Assembly: GCA_016790045.1 (NCBI GenBank)
Contig: JAEUPW010000016.1
Location: 17,527-81,526, forward strand
Origin: Candidatus Competibacteraceae bacterium
Lineage (GTDB): Bacteria > Pseudomonadota > Gammaproteobacteria > Competibacterales > Competibacteraceae
DNA length: 64,000 bases
Direction: 5' to 3'
The position numbers were made by a program, and so were the translations under genes. Under the pieces are notes generated by a model. The model had not been told where the DNA came from, ran no database searches, and saw nothing but the letters and a program-made list of their open reading frames with translations. This document shows, piece by piece, positions 22,330-31,293 of this stretch. Numbering within the stretch: the first letter of the stretch is position 1; the number at the start of each line of letters is the position of its first letter.

Positions 22330-22872
22330 ATGCCGATCCGCCCGTTTGAAGGCCGCGCGCCGCGCATCCATCCCACCGCGTTCGTCGACGACACCGCCGC
22401 CGTCATCGGCGATGTCGAAATCGGCGCGGACAGCTCCATCTGGCCGCTGTGCGTGGTGCGCGGCGATGTCCACCATATCCGCATCGGCGCTCGCACCAGC
22501 ATTCAAGATGGCTCGATCATCCACGCCACCCACGACAGCCGCTTCTGTCCGGGCGGTCAGCCGACGCGGGTCGGCAACGAGGTCACGGTCGGCCACAAAG
22601 CGATCCTGCACGCCTGCACCGTCGAGGATTTTTGCCTGATCGGCATGGGCGCGATCGTGATGGATCAAGCCGTGGTGCAAGCGTGGGTGACGCTCGGAGC
22701 GGGCAGCCTGGTCCCGCCCGGCAAAGTGCTGGAAAGCGGTTATTTGTACGTCGGCAGCCCGGCCAGACGCATCCGCCCGCTGAGCGAGCGCGAACGGGAA
22801 TTTCTCGCCTACTCGCCGCAAAATTACCAGCGGCTAAAAGAGCGGCATCGAGCGACAACCGTCCTGTCATAG
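22330..22872 (+). CDS. Gamma carbonic anhydrase-like hexapeptide protein
   Basis: A 180-residue left-handed beta-helix protein of the YrdA/gamma-carbonic anhydrase family. The zinc-type histidines are visible in GSIIHATHD and GHKAILHACT. Many members bind metal without proven anhydrase activity. GAGG precedes the ATG. The gene ends 11 bases before the MFS gene, so the two are probably cotranscribed. Confidence 0.9.
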   Translation: MPIRPFEGRAPRIHPTAFVDDTAAVIGDVEIGADSSIWPLCVVRGDVHHIRIGARTSIQDGSIIHATHDSRFCPGGQPTRVGNEVTVGHKAILHACTVEDFCLIGMGAIVMDQAVVQAWVTLGAGSLVPPGKVLESGYLYVGSPARRIRPLSEREREFLAYSPQNYQRLKERHRATTVLS

Positions 22873-22883
22873 CGCATTTCCCC

Positions 22884-24107
22884 ATGTTCCACGCGCTCCG
22901 CAAACCCGATATCCTCGCGCTGACCCTGGCCGCCGCCAGCATCCTGATGGTCACCATGGGCGCGCGCCAGTCGCTCGGTTTGTTCGTCAATCCCTTGAAC
23001 GCGGCGACCGGGCTCAGCATCACCACCATCAGTCTGGCGCTCGCCATCGGCCAATTCACTTGGGGCGCGATCCAGCCCGTCGCCGGCGCGTTCGCCGATC
23101 GCTACGGCTCGCGCGCCGTCCTGATCGGCGGCCTGCTGGTGATGGCGCTCGGCAGCGCGCTCACCCCGTTCATGCAATCGGGGTTCGGGATCATCGTGTC
23201 GCTGGGCTTGCTGTCGGCCATCGGCTCGGGCGCCGGCAGTTTTTCGGTGCTGATCGGCGCGGCCGCCCAGCGCTTGCCGCCAGACGCGCGCGGCGCGGCC
23301 TCGGGCGTGATCAACGCCGGCGGGTCGTTTGGCCAGTTCGTGTTCGCGCCGATCATGCAAAAGCTGATTCAGGCGCTGGGATGGACCGCCGCGCTGTGGT
23401 CGATGGCGCTGATGATCCTGGCCGCGCTGCCGCTGGTCGGCAAGTTGACCCGGAACGAGCGCGCGCCATCCCGGTCCGCGCCTGGCGTTCAGGGCCAAGA
23501 AGCGGGCGTGCTGAAAGCGGTCGGCGCTTCGCTGCGCGATCCCAGCTATCTGCTGCTTCACGCCGGCTTTTTTACCTGCGGCTTCCATATCGCCTTTCTG
23601 GTCACCCATCTGCCGGGCGAGGTGCAACTGTGCGGCCTGCCCGCCTCGGTCGCCAGTTGGTCGCTGGCGATCATCGGGCTGGCCAACATCTTCGGCAGTT
23701 TGTACGCCGGCTGGTGCGTGTCCCGTTACCGCAGCAAATGGGTGCTGGCGATCATGTACGGCTCGCGCGCGCTGTTGATCGGTTGGTACATGCTGATGCC
23801 GAAGACGGAACTGGTTTATTATGTGTTTGCGGCCGGCTTGGGTTTCACTTGGCTGGCCACGGTCCCCCCGACCGCCGCCATCGTCAGCAAACTGTTCGGC
23901 GTTCGCTATCTGGCGACGCTGTTCGGGCTGACGCTGCTTTCCCATCAAACCGGCGGCTTTCTGGGCGCCTATCTGGGCGGGCTCGCCATCACCCATTTCG
24001 GAGATTTTAGCTGGATGTGGTACGCGGACATGGCGCTGGCCGCGTTGGCCGCCGCGGTGAATTTACCGATCAGGGAAGCGCCGGTGCTCAAGCCCCTGAC
24101 CGCCTGA
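22884..24107 (+). CDS. MFS transporter
   Basis: A 407-residue protein with about 12 hydrophobic segments and the loop 2-3 signature GAFADRYGSRAVLIGG. The overall pattern (TMGARQSLGLF at the start) resembles the oxalate/formate-antiporter-like branch of MFS, which carries organic acids; the substrate cannot be read from sequence. The ATG at 22884 places the first helix normally. Confidence 0.85.
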   Translation: MFHALRKPDILALTLAAASILMVTMGARQSLGLFVNPLNAATGLSITTISLALAIGQFTWGAIQPVAGAFADRYGSRAVLIGGLLVMALGSALTPFMQSGFGIIVSLGLLSAIGSGAGSFSVLIGAAAQRLPPDARGAASGVINAGGSFGQFVFAPIMQKLIQALGWTAALWSMALMILAALPLVGKLTRNERAPSRSAPGVQGQEAGVLKAVGASLRDPSYLLLHAGFFTCGFHIAFLVTHLPGEVQLCGLPASVASWSLAIIGLANIFGSLYAGWCVSRYRSKWVLAIMYGSRALLIGWYMLMPKTELVYYVFAAGLGFTWLATVPPTAAIVSKLFGVRYLATLFGLTLLSHQTGGFLGAYLGGLAITHFGDFSWMWYADMALAALAAAVNLPIREAPVLKPLTA

Positions 24108-24201
24108 ATTCGCCTCCTCCGGTCCGGCATCCCGCGTTTTCCGTTTTCTTCATGCGCGCGTCACCCGATTCACTTTTTTAATGCTTGGGAAGTAAGTCAT
24201 C

Positions 24202-24750
24202 ATGGCTCAATCCATCACCCCTCACGATCAAGCCTCGATACGGCCGGACAATCTAGTCTCCAGAAGAAGAATCGAGAATGCCCGCGAGTTCCTGGCATGG
24301 TCCGATGAGCTCAGCGTCGGCATTCAGGAAATCGACGAGCAACACAAGATTCTGGCGGGGCTGACCAACTGTCTTTTCAATGAAGCGATCTTGAACAAAG
24401 GCGATCCCGCCGTCATCGAAAGCATCCTCAACGAACTCATTCAGTACACCCAGATCCATTTCTCGGTCGAGGAGAGCCTGTTTCGGATCTTCAACTACCC
24501 CGAAGCCGATATCCACCAGCAACACCACAACCAATTAAAAAAAGAAGTCTTTGAAATCAAGCAGAAATTTACGTCCGGCGCGGCCGTCGATCTGGATTTG
24601 ATGCACCTTCTGCGAGAATGGTTGACCAAACACATCATGATTGAAGACAAACAATATACGCAGTTTTTTTTGAGCAAAGGATTGAAGGCCAACTGGCCGA
24701 AATCGCGTTCGTGGATCGGTAAAATCTGGGACTCGATGCATCTCCAATAA
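24202..24750 (+). CDS. Bacteriohemerythrin (second copy)
   Basis: A 182-residue hemerythrin with a complete ligand set: His48 (DEQH), His86 and Glu90 (HFSVEE), His105 and His109 (HQQHH), His144 and Asp149 (TKHIMIED). It shares an N-terminal extension and a basic, Trp-containing C-terminal tail with the copy at 7839-8384, but the sequences are clearly divergent, so the duplication is old. GGAAG lies about 10 bases before the ATG. prlC follows after 30 bases. Confidence 0.9.
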   Translation: MAQSITPHDQASIRPDNLVSRRRIENAREFLAWSDELSVGIQEIDEQHKILAGLTNCLFNEAILNKGDPAVIESILNELIQYTQIHFSVEESLFRIFNYPEADIHQQHHNQLKKEVFEIKQKFTSGAAVDLDLMHLLREWLTKHIMIEDKQYTQFFLSKGLKANWPKSRSWIGKIWDSMHLQ

Positions 24751-24780
24751 ACCCAAAAATGCTGGCAGGAATTCCGCGCG

Positions 24781-26820
24781 ATGACCAATCCGTTACTCGC
24801 TTCCGACGACCTTCCCTCCTTCGCGGCGATCCAAGCCGAGCACGTCGAACCGGCCATCGACCGGATTTTGGCCGAAAACCGGGAGGCCATCGAACGCCTG
24901 CTGGCGGCCAATACCGATTACACCTGGGCCAACTTGATCGAACCGCTGGAAGCCCTCGAAGACCGCCTGAACAAAGCGTGGTCCCCGGTCAGCCACTTGC
25001 ACGGGGTGATGGACTCCGACGCTTTGCGCCTCGCCTACAACGCCTGCCTGCCCAAGCTCAGCGCTTACGCCACCGAAGTCGGCCAGCACGAAGGGCTCTA
25101 TCGCGCCTACCGCCAGATCGCCGACGGCCCGGAGTACGGGCGGCTCGATCGGGCGCAACGCAAGGTCATCGACAACGCCCTGCGCGATTTCCGCCTGTCC
25201 GGCATCGCCCTGCCGCCCGATCAACAAACCCGCTATAAGGATATCCAGCAAGAATTGTCGCGACTGAGCGCCAAATTCGCCGAGAACGTGCTGGACGCCA
25301 CCCAAGGCTGGACCAAACAGGTGCTCGATGAGCGACAGCTCGACGGTTTGCCGGACTCGGCCAAGGCGCTGGCCCGCCAGACCGCCCAGCAGCGCGGCCT
25401 AGACGGCTGGTTGCTGACGCTGGAGATGCCGTCATATTTGCCCGCGCTCACCTACGCCGACGACCGGGAATTGCGGCGCGAGCTGTACGACGCGTCCTGC
25501 ACGCGCGCCTCCGATCAAGGCCCGAACGCCGGAAAATGGGACAATGGGCCGATCGTGGAGCGCATTCTGGCCTTGCGGCACGAACTGGCCCGCTTGCTCG
25601 ACTTCGAGGATTACGCCGGCTTATCGCTGGCCACCAAGATGGCCGAGTCGCCGGACAGCGTTTTGGCTTTTCTGAACGACCTTGCCGGTCGGGCGCGGCC
25701 GCAAGCCCAGCGAGAGCTGGACGAACTGCGGGAATTCGCCCGCGCGCGCTACGGGATCGACCGGCTGGAGCCCTGGGATGTCGGCTACTATGCCGAAAAG
25801 CTGCGCCAGGACCGCTACCAGCTCTCGCAGGAAGAACTGCGCCCTTATTTCCCGATCACCCGCGTGCTGCCGGGTCTGTTCGCCGTGGCCGAGAAACTGT
25901 TCGGGATTACGATCCGACCGCTGGAAGGCGTCGAGGTCTGGCATCCGGACGTGCGGGTCTACGAAATCAGCGACGCGGCCGGCAACCGGCGCGGGCGGTT
26001 TTATCTGGATTTGTACGCCCGCCCGCACAAGCGCGGCGGGGCCTGGATGGACGGCTGTTTGGCCCGGCGGGTGATCGGGGGTCAAGCGCGGCGGCCGGCG
26101 GCTTATCTGGTGTGCAATTTCACGCCGCCGGTGGGCGACGATCCGGCGCTGCTGACGCACGGCGACGTGGTGACCATGTTCCACGAATTCGGCCATGGCC
26201 TGCACCACCTGTTGACCACCGTCGATTACCTGCCGGTCGCCGGCATTCACGGCGTGGAGTGGGACGCGGTGGAGCTGCCGAGCCAATTTTTGGAAAATTG
26301 GTGCTGGTCGCGGGAGGCGCTGGCGCTGCTGTCGGGCCATTACCGGACCGGCGAACCCTTGCCGGACGAACTCCATCAGCGGATGCAAGCGGCCAAGAAT
26401 TTTCAGGCCGGCATTCTGATGGTCCGCCAACTGGAATTCGGCCTGTTCGATTTTCGCCTGCACCGCGAATTCGATCCGGCGCGCGGCGGCCGGGTGCTGG
26501 AGATGATCGAGCGGGTGCGCCAGCAGGTGGCGGTGATCTTCCCGCCGCCTTACAACCGCTTTCCCAACGCCTTCACCCACATTTTTTCGGGCGGCTACGC
26601 GGCGGGTTATTACAGCTACAAGTGGGCGGAAGTGTTGTCGGCGGACGCCTTTAGCGCCTTCGAGGAAACCGGGATTTTCGACGCCTCGACCGGCGCGCGC
26701 TTCCAGCGCAGCGTGCTGGAGGTCGGCGGCTCCCGCCCGGCGCTGGAGAGCTTCGTCGAATTTCGCGGCCGGGAGCCGCAGATCGAGCCGCTGCTGCGGC
26801 TGAGCGGCATCGCGGCCTGA
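24781..26820 (+). CDS. prlC: Oligopeptidase A (M3 metallopeptidase)
   Basis: A 679-residue cytoplasmic zinc oligopeptidase that degrades short peptides, including cleaved signal peptides. The zinc motif HEFGHGLHH is intact, with the third ligand Glu in GVEWDAVELPSQ, and the substrate-loop Tyr/Gly stretch GGYAAGYYSYKWAEV follows. Length and N-terminus fit PrlC/OpdA. AGGAA precedes the ATG. Confidence 0.95.
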   Translation: MTNPLLASDDLPSFAAIQAEHVEPAIDRILAENREAIERLLAANTDYTWANLIEPLEALEDRLNKAWSPVSHLHGVMDSDALRLAYNACLPKLSAYATEVGQHEGLYRAYRQIADGPEYGRLDRAQRKVIDNALRDFRLSGIALPPDQQTRYKDIQQELSRLSAKFAENVLDATQGWTKQVLDERQLDGLPDSAKALARQTAQQRGLDGWLLTLEMPSYLPALTYADDRELRRELYDASCTRASDQGPNAGKWDNGPIVERILALRHELARLLDFEDYAGLSLATKMAESPDSVLAFLNDLAGRARPQAQRELDELREFARARYGIDRLEPWDVGYYAEKLRQDRYQLSQEELRPYFPITRVLPGLFAVAEKLFGITIRPLEGVEVWHPDVRVYEISDAAGNRRGRFYLDLYARPHKRGGAWMDGCLARRVIGGQARRPAAYLVCNFTPPVGDDPALLTHGDVVTMFHEFGHGLHHLLTTVDYLPVAGIHGVEWDAVELPSQFLENWCWSREALALLSGHYRTGEPLPDELHQRMQAAKNFQAGILMVRQLEFGLFDFRLHREFDPARGGRVLEMIERVRQQVAVIFPPPYNRFPNAFTHIFSGGYAAGYYSYKWAEVLSADAFSAFEETGIFDASTGARFQRSVLEVGGSRPALESFVEFRGREPQIEPLLRLSGIAA

Positions 26821-26960
26821 GGCCGGCTCCGCGCTCGACGACCGCGCCGGCAGCGGAACGCGGCACCGTTCTTGCTACCCTAGATCGGGTGGCGAGAGCG
26901 ACGCTCGCGGCGCGTTCTCGCCATGCCGCCATCGCGACCCACGACGTTCAGGAGAAGGCC

Positions 26961-27881
26961 ATGACTCTTCCATTCCGCGCTCCCGGCCCGCTCGGCATCG
27001 CGCCCAATACGGGCGGAGGACGGCCGCCGGGGCCGCTGGGCTTCGCGCCCGGCGTTTATCTGACGCCAAACTCAACCGCCGGCGCGACGAAAAAACCCAG
27101 CGCGCCCAAACGGCTCAAAATGCCGCCGCCGGCCGCAGACAGCGTGACCAAGGTCGCGCGCGACCTCAAATGGAGCCTGTTCACCGGCGACGGCTCGCCG
27201 GCTCTAAACGACGTGAAACAAGGCGCGCTCGCCAATTGCCCACTGGCGTCGCTACTGGCGGCTCTCGCCTTCACTTCGAGCGGTCAAAGATACCTGCTCA
27301 GTCTGGTCAACGAACAGAAAGCCACCGTCGAAACCGACTTGTCGGCCGTCGCCAAGGACCTTGAAGAGGCGCCCGGCAGCAACAAAATTATCACTGACCG
27401 CTATTTTGCGGTCACGCTGGAAAGGCAAGCCTTCGAAGTCAGCGGCGTCCTTTACACCGACGAAGCCCGAGACCCCAACCCGATCTACATGACCTCGCCC
27501 AATCAGGCCCTTTGGCCTTGCGCCATCGAGAAGGCGCTGGCGGCGAAAGTCGGCGGCTACAACGAAGTCGATGACTCCAGCAAGCTGACCGCCAACAGGA
27601 TTTGGGAAATCGTGATGGCCGCCAAGCCGGACGGCTTCGACGTGACCGACCAGACGCCGCACGCGAAGCTCTTGGAAGTCGCCAAAAACGCCAAGCGGGT
27701 TCCGACCATCGCCGCTTCGAAAGACGACGCCACCGACGTGTCGGGATGGCACGGCTTTGCCGTGCTTGGAATGAAAGAGAAACAAATCGAGCTGTACGAT
27801 CCGAGCGCGGCCAAGCGCAAGCTGCTCTCGCTACCGACCTTTATCAAGAACTTCAAAGCGGTTTTGCACGGGAAATCCTGA
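26961..27881 (+). CDS. Calpain-like (family C2) cysteine protease homologue
   Basis: A 306-residue protein. Residues 1-60 are Pro/Gly-rich and probably disordered. The rest resembles the calpain core: DVKQGALANC with oxyanion Gln87 and candidate nucleophile Cys93, the structural signature LWPCAIEKALAAKVGGYNEV (184-203), and candidate His264 in WHGFAVLG. The position of the third catalytic residue reads LYDPS (Asp280) instead of the usual Asn-Pro, so activity is uncertain. There is no signal peptide. GGAG lies 6 bases before the ATG; the open frame extends upstream to 26889 without support. The substrate, and whether it is secreted by another route, are unknown. Confidence 0.65.
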   Translation: MTLPFRAPGPLGIAPNTGGGRPPGPLGFAPGVYLTPNSTAGATKKPSAPKRLKMPPPAADSVTKVARDLKWSLFTGDGSPALNDVKQGALANCPLASLLAALAFTSSGQRYLLSLVNEQKATVETDLSAVAKDLEEAPGSNKIITDRYFAVTLERQAFEVSGVLYTDEARDPNPIYMTSPNQALWPCAIEKALAAKVGGYNEVDDSSKLTANRIWEIVMAAKPDGFDVTDQTPHAKLLEVAKNAKRVPTIAASKDDATDVSGWHGFAVLGMKEKQIELYDPSAAKRKLLSLPTFIKNFKAVLHGKS

Positions 27882-27887
27882 CAGGGC

Positions 27888-28517
27888 TTATTCGGGCGCC
27901 CGAGAATAACCGCCGCCAAACGGGCGCACGTCGGTCGCCAGCATCCCGGCCAGGCGGGCCGCTTCCAGTCCGGAATCGGCGTCCTCGAACACCTGGCACG
28001 CGCGAGGCTCCACCCGCAAACGGCGAGCCGCCTCCAAAAATAGATCCGGCGCGGGTTTGGGCGGCAAGCCGTCATCGGCGGTCAGCACCACGGAAAACAG
28101 CGCGGTCAACCCCGCCGCTTGCAAGGCCAACTCGACATTGGGGCGGTTGCTGCCGGAAACCACCGCCATCGGCAGTCGGCCGTGATGGCGTCGCGCCAGC
28201 GCCGCGACCGGCTCCAGGGGTCGGGCCTGACCGAGCAAAGCATGAGTCCGCCGTTCCTTGTCCGCCGTAAATCGCCCGACATCGATTTGCTGCCCGAAGC
28301 GAGCGTTGTACAAACCCACGATTTGGTCGGTGGGTTTGCCGTTGTGCTCGATCAAAAAATCCAGCGGGCACGACAACCCAAGCTCCGCGAACGTCGCTTT
28401 CCAGGCCGCGTAATGCAAAGGCAGCGTATCGACCAGCGTGCCGTCGCAGTCGAAAATCAAACCGCGCGCGCCGCTCGAAACCGCCAGCGTCGAATCCGAG
28501 TTCGCCTGCGCCGCCAT
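27888..28517 (-). CDS. HAD-superfamily sugar-phosphate phosphatase/mutase-like
   Basis: A 209-residue HAD hydrolase of the beta-phosphoglucomutase-like subfamily: IFDCDGTLVDT with nucleophile Asp23 and Asp25, a helical cap, AVVSGSNR (motif 2), KPAPDLFLEA (motif 3 Lys) and VFEDADSGLEA (motif 4). It likely removes phosphate from a small sugar phosphate. The start shares one base with the pilU stop (TGATG), so it is translationally coupled to pilU. The 3' end is convergent with the calpain-like gene. Confidence 0.87.
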   Translation of the reverse strand: MAAQANSDSTLAVSSGARGLIFDCDGTLVDTLPLHYAAWKATFAELGLSCPLDFLIEHNGKPTDQIVGLYNARFGQQIDVGRFTADKERRTHALLGQARPLEPVAALARRHHGRLPMAVVSGSNRPNVELALQAAGLTALFSVVLTADDGLPPKPAPDLFLEAARRLRVEPRACQVFEDADSGLEAARLAGMLATDVRPFGGGYSRAPE

Positions 28518-29722
28518 CAGACCGTACCCGGCCGCACCGGCGGTCGCGGCGCTGCGGGCGCCGCCGGCTTTTCGTCCTCTTCCGCTTCGGGCATCGCTTC
28601 GAGCGACAGCCCCAGACCGCCCGGCTTCTCGGCGCTCGCCGCGCCCCCGGACAGATTGATCCGCAGCCGCAGATTGTTGGCGGAATCGGCGTTCTTGATC
28701 GCCTCGTCCACGCTGATCTTGCCGGCCTGATGCAGCTCGAACAGCGCCTGATCGAAGGTCTTCATCCCCAATCCGCCCGATTTCTCCATGATTTCCTTCA
28801 AACCGCTGACTTCGCCGCGCTTGATCAACGCTTCCACCATCGGCGAGTTGAGCAACACTTCGATGGCCGCCACCCGCTTGCCATCGATAGTCGGAATCAG
28901 CCGCTGCGACACGAACGCCCGCAGGTTGCCCGACAGATCGGCCAGCAACTGCGGCCGGCGCTCTTCGGGGAAGAAATTGATGATCCGGTCGAGCGCCTGA
29001 TTGGCGCTGTTGGCGTGCAGGGTGGAAATGGCCAGATGGCCGGTTTCGGCGAACGCCAGCGCGTGCTCCATGGTCTCGCGGTCGCGGATTTCGCCGATCA
29101 GGATCACATCCGGCGCTTGCCGCAGCGTGTTTTTGAGGGCGTCGGCGTAGCTTAGGGTATCGACGCCGACCTCGCGCTGGTTGACGACCGAGCGCTTGTG
29201 GCGGTGGACGAATTCGATGGGGTCCTCGATGGTGATGATATGCCCGCCGCTGTGGGTGTTGCGGTGGTCGATCAAGGCCGCGAGCGAGGTGGATTTGCCC
29301 GAACCGGTGCCGCCCACGAACAGGATCAAACCGCGTTTTTCCATGATGACCTGGGTCAATATCGGGGGCAAACCCAAGGTTTCCACCGAGGGAATGTCGG
29401 TCTTGATGTTGCGGATCACCATCGAGATTTCGCCGCGCTGCTTGAAAATATTGACCCGGAACCGGCCGATGCTGGGTTCGCTGATCGCCAGATTCATCTC
29501 CAGGGTTTTCTCGAACTCGGCGATCTGGGCCGGGTCCATGACCGAATAGGCGATCTCCTTGACTCGCCCCGGCGGCAGCACCTCTTTGTCCAGCATCTTC
29601 AGCACGCCCTGAAACTTGCCGCACGGCGGCGCGCCGGTGCTGAGGTAGATGTCCGACCCGTCTCGCCGGGCCAGCATGGTCAAAAAGTCCTTCAACGTCG
29701 TGATCTTGGTTCTCATGGTCAT
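28517..29722 (-). CDS. pilU: Type IV pilus retraction ATPase, PilU type
   Basis: A 401-residue PilT/PilU-family hexameric ATPase that helps depolymerise pilin during retraction. Walker A GGTGSGKST, the Asp box IITIEDPIEF, Walker B LIGEIRDRETM and the His box TGHLAISTLHANS are intact. The stretch ALDRIINFFPEERR and the Pro/Ala/Glu-rich C-terminal tail point to PilU rather than PilT. The ATG at 29722 has AAGGAG 8 bases upstream. pilT, often adjacent in pseudomonads, is not in the window. Confidence 0.92.
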   Translation of the reverse strand: MTMRTKITTLKDFLTMLARRDGSDIYLSTGAPPCGKFQGVLKMLDKEVLPPGRVKEIAYSVMDPAQIAEFEKTLEMNLAISEPSIGRFRVNIFKQRGEISMVIRNIKTDIPSVETLGLPPILTQVIMEKRGLILFVGGTGSGKSTSLAALIDHRNTHSGGHIITIEDPIEFVHRHKRSVVNQREVGVDTLSYADALKNTLRQAPDVILIGEIRDRETMEHALAFAETGHLAISTLHANSANQALDRIINFFPEERRPQLLADLSGNLRAFVSQRLIPTIDGKRVAAIEVLLNSPMVEALIKRGEVSGLKEIMEKSGGLGMKTFDQALFELHQAGKISVDEAIKNADSANNLRLRINLSGGAASAEKPGGLGLSLEAMPEAEEDEKPAAPAAPRPPVRPGTV

Positions 29723-29740
29723 CGCCAAAACTCCTTCGAG

Positions 29741-31258
29741 TCAACCGGCGGTCCGCGCCTGACCGCCGCGCCGGGAATCGCCCGCGCCATCGCCGTCCGC
29801 CGCGATGGCGTGCACGCCGCCAAAATAGAGGTCGCGCACCGTCCAGCGGTTCAGCGGCCAGCGCGCCTCCAACGCTGTCAATGCTTGATCGGCAAAACCC
29901 GGCTCCACTTGAGCCCGCTCGCCGTCCCAGTGCAGGCGGGGCGCTTCCACCGCCGTCCGGGGATCGAAACCGAAATCCACCACGTTGCTGACGACCTGCA
30001 CCAGGGCCGAACGGATGCGCTTGCTGCCGCCGCTGCCCAACACCAGCCGCACCCGATCGCCCCGCATCAACAGCGACGGCGCCATCATCGAGGCCACCCG
30101 CATCCCGGGCGGACTGGCGTGAAAGCCGTCGGGGTGCAAATCGTCTTCGCCCATCATGTTGTTGAGCATGATGCCGGTTCCGGCGACATAGCAGCCGGAG
30201 CCTTCGCCGTTGGACGTGGTCATGCTGGCGGCGTTGCCCTCGCGGTCGCACACGCTGACGTGGGTGGTGCCGCCGGATGCGGTGCGGACCCGCGCCAGAC
30301 TTTCGCGCAACGCGGGCGGGTCGATGTCGTCCGGGCTCAGATAGCCTGCGGCCCGCTGGCGGTCGACTTCCTGCATGACGGCGACCAACAGCGCCAAATG
30401 CGCGGGCGAGCCGAAGCCGAGTTCGCCCAGTTCGCGCGCTTCCAGCAACCGCAGCGACAGCGCGATCAACGCGCCCCCGAACGAGGGGGGCGGATTGGTC
30501 AACAGCCGGTAGCCGCGATAATTCACCGGCAAGGGTTCGCGCTCGATCACCCGATACGCCGCGAGATCGGCGGCGGTCAGCAAACCCGCCCCTTCGCGCA
30601 TGTCGCGGGCGACGCGCTCGGCCAGCGCGCCCTCATAAAACTCCCGCTCGCCGTCGCGCGGCAGCCGCTCCAGAAAATCCGCCAGTTCGGGATTGCGGAT
30701 CACATCCTCCTCGCCAAGATAGCGCCCTTCCGGTTGGAACAGGGCGCGGCCGGGCGCGGTCAGGGTCATGATCGGCGTCAGCAGTTCGAGAAAATAAGCT
30801 TGCTTGGCGTTGAGCGCGACCCCTTCGCGGGCCAGCCGGATGGCCGGCGCCAATATCTCCGACAGCGGCAATCGGCCCAGCCGGCGCTGGACGTGCAGAT
30901 AGCCCTTGAGCGCCCCCGGCACCGCGACCGAGCCCATGCCGGCGTTGAATAGCTGCTCGCTGCCGGGGAAACGCACGGTCACCGGCACGAAATGCGGCTC
31001 CAGGTCGCCGCCCTGCAACCCTCGTCCGGGAGTGTCCACAAAAAAATCGAACAGGACTGCCCGCCCCGCCGCCGGGCGCGCCAGCAAAAAACCGCCGCCC
31101 CCCAGGCTGGTCAAGGCCGGTTCGGCCACGGCGGCGGCAAAGCCGGCGGCCACGACGGCGTCGAAGGCGTTGCCGCCCGCGCCGAGGATGGCGCACGCGG
31201 CGTCGGTGACGTCGGGATGGCCGCTGGCCGTCCCGCCTTTAAGGGCGAGTTCCACCAT
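29741..31258 (-). CDS. ggt: Gamma-glutamyltransferase family protein
   Basis: A 505-residue Ntn-hydrolase of the GGT family. The self-cleavage/nucleophile region GGTTHVSVCDREGNAAS, the substrate Gly loop GSGGSKR and the N-terminal GGNAFDAVVAA motif are present. Classical Ggt is periplasmic, but this protein starts directly with MVELALKGGTASGHP and shows no signal peptide; no upstream in-frame start adds one. It may act in the cytoplasm on a different substrate. It lies between rhlB (35 bases) and pilU (18 bases) on the same strand. Confidence 0.85.
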   Translation of the reverse strand: MVELALKGGTASGHPDVTDAACAILGAGGNAFDAVVAAGFAAAVAEPALTSLGGGGFLLARPAAGRAVLFDFFVDTPGRGLQGGDLEPHFVPVTVRFPGSEQLFNAGMGSVAVPGALKGYLHVQRRLGRLPLSEILAPAIRLAREGVALNAKQAYFLELLTPIMTLTAPGRALFQPEGRYLGEEDVIRNPELADFLERLPRDGEREFYEGALAERVARDMREGAGLLTAADLAAYRVIEREPLPVNYRGYRLLTNPPPSFGGALIALSLRLLEARELGELGFGSPAHLALLVAVMQEVDRQRAAGYLSPDDIDPPALRESLARVRTASGGTTHVSVCDREGNAASMTTSNGEGSGCYVAGTGIMLNNMMGEDDLHPDGFHASPPGMRVASMMAPSLLMRGDRVRLVLGSGGSKRIRSALVQVVSNVVDFGFDPRTAVEAPRLHWDGERAQVEPGFADQALTALEARWPLNRWTVRDLYFGGVHAIAADGDGAGDSRRGGQARTAG

Positions 31259-31293
31259 GTCGGATGCGGGCGAATCGGCGCGCCGCCTTTCGC

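Noticed and set aside
29198..30952. 584-codon plus-strand frame opposite pilU and ggt
   Set aside because: Both underlying minus-strand genes have intact catalytic motifs; the plus-strand product is Arg/His/Gln-rich shadow sequence.
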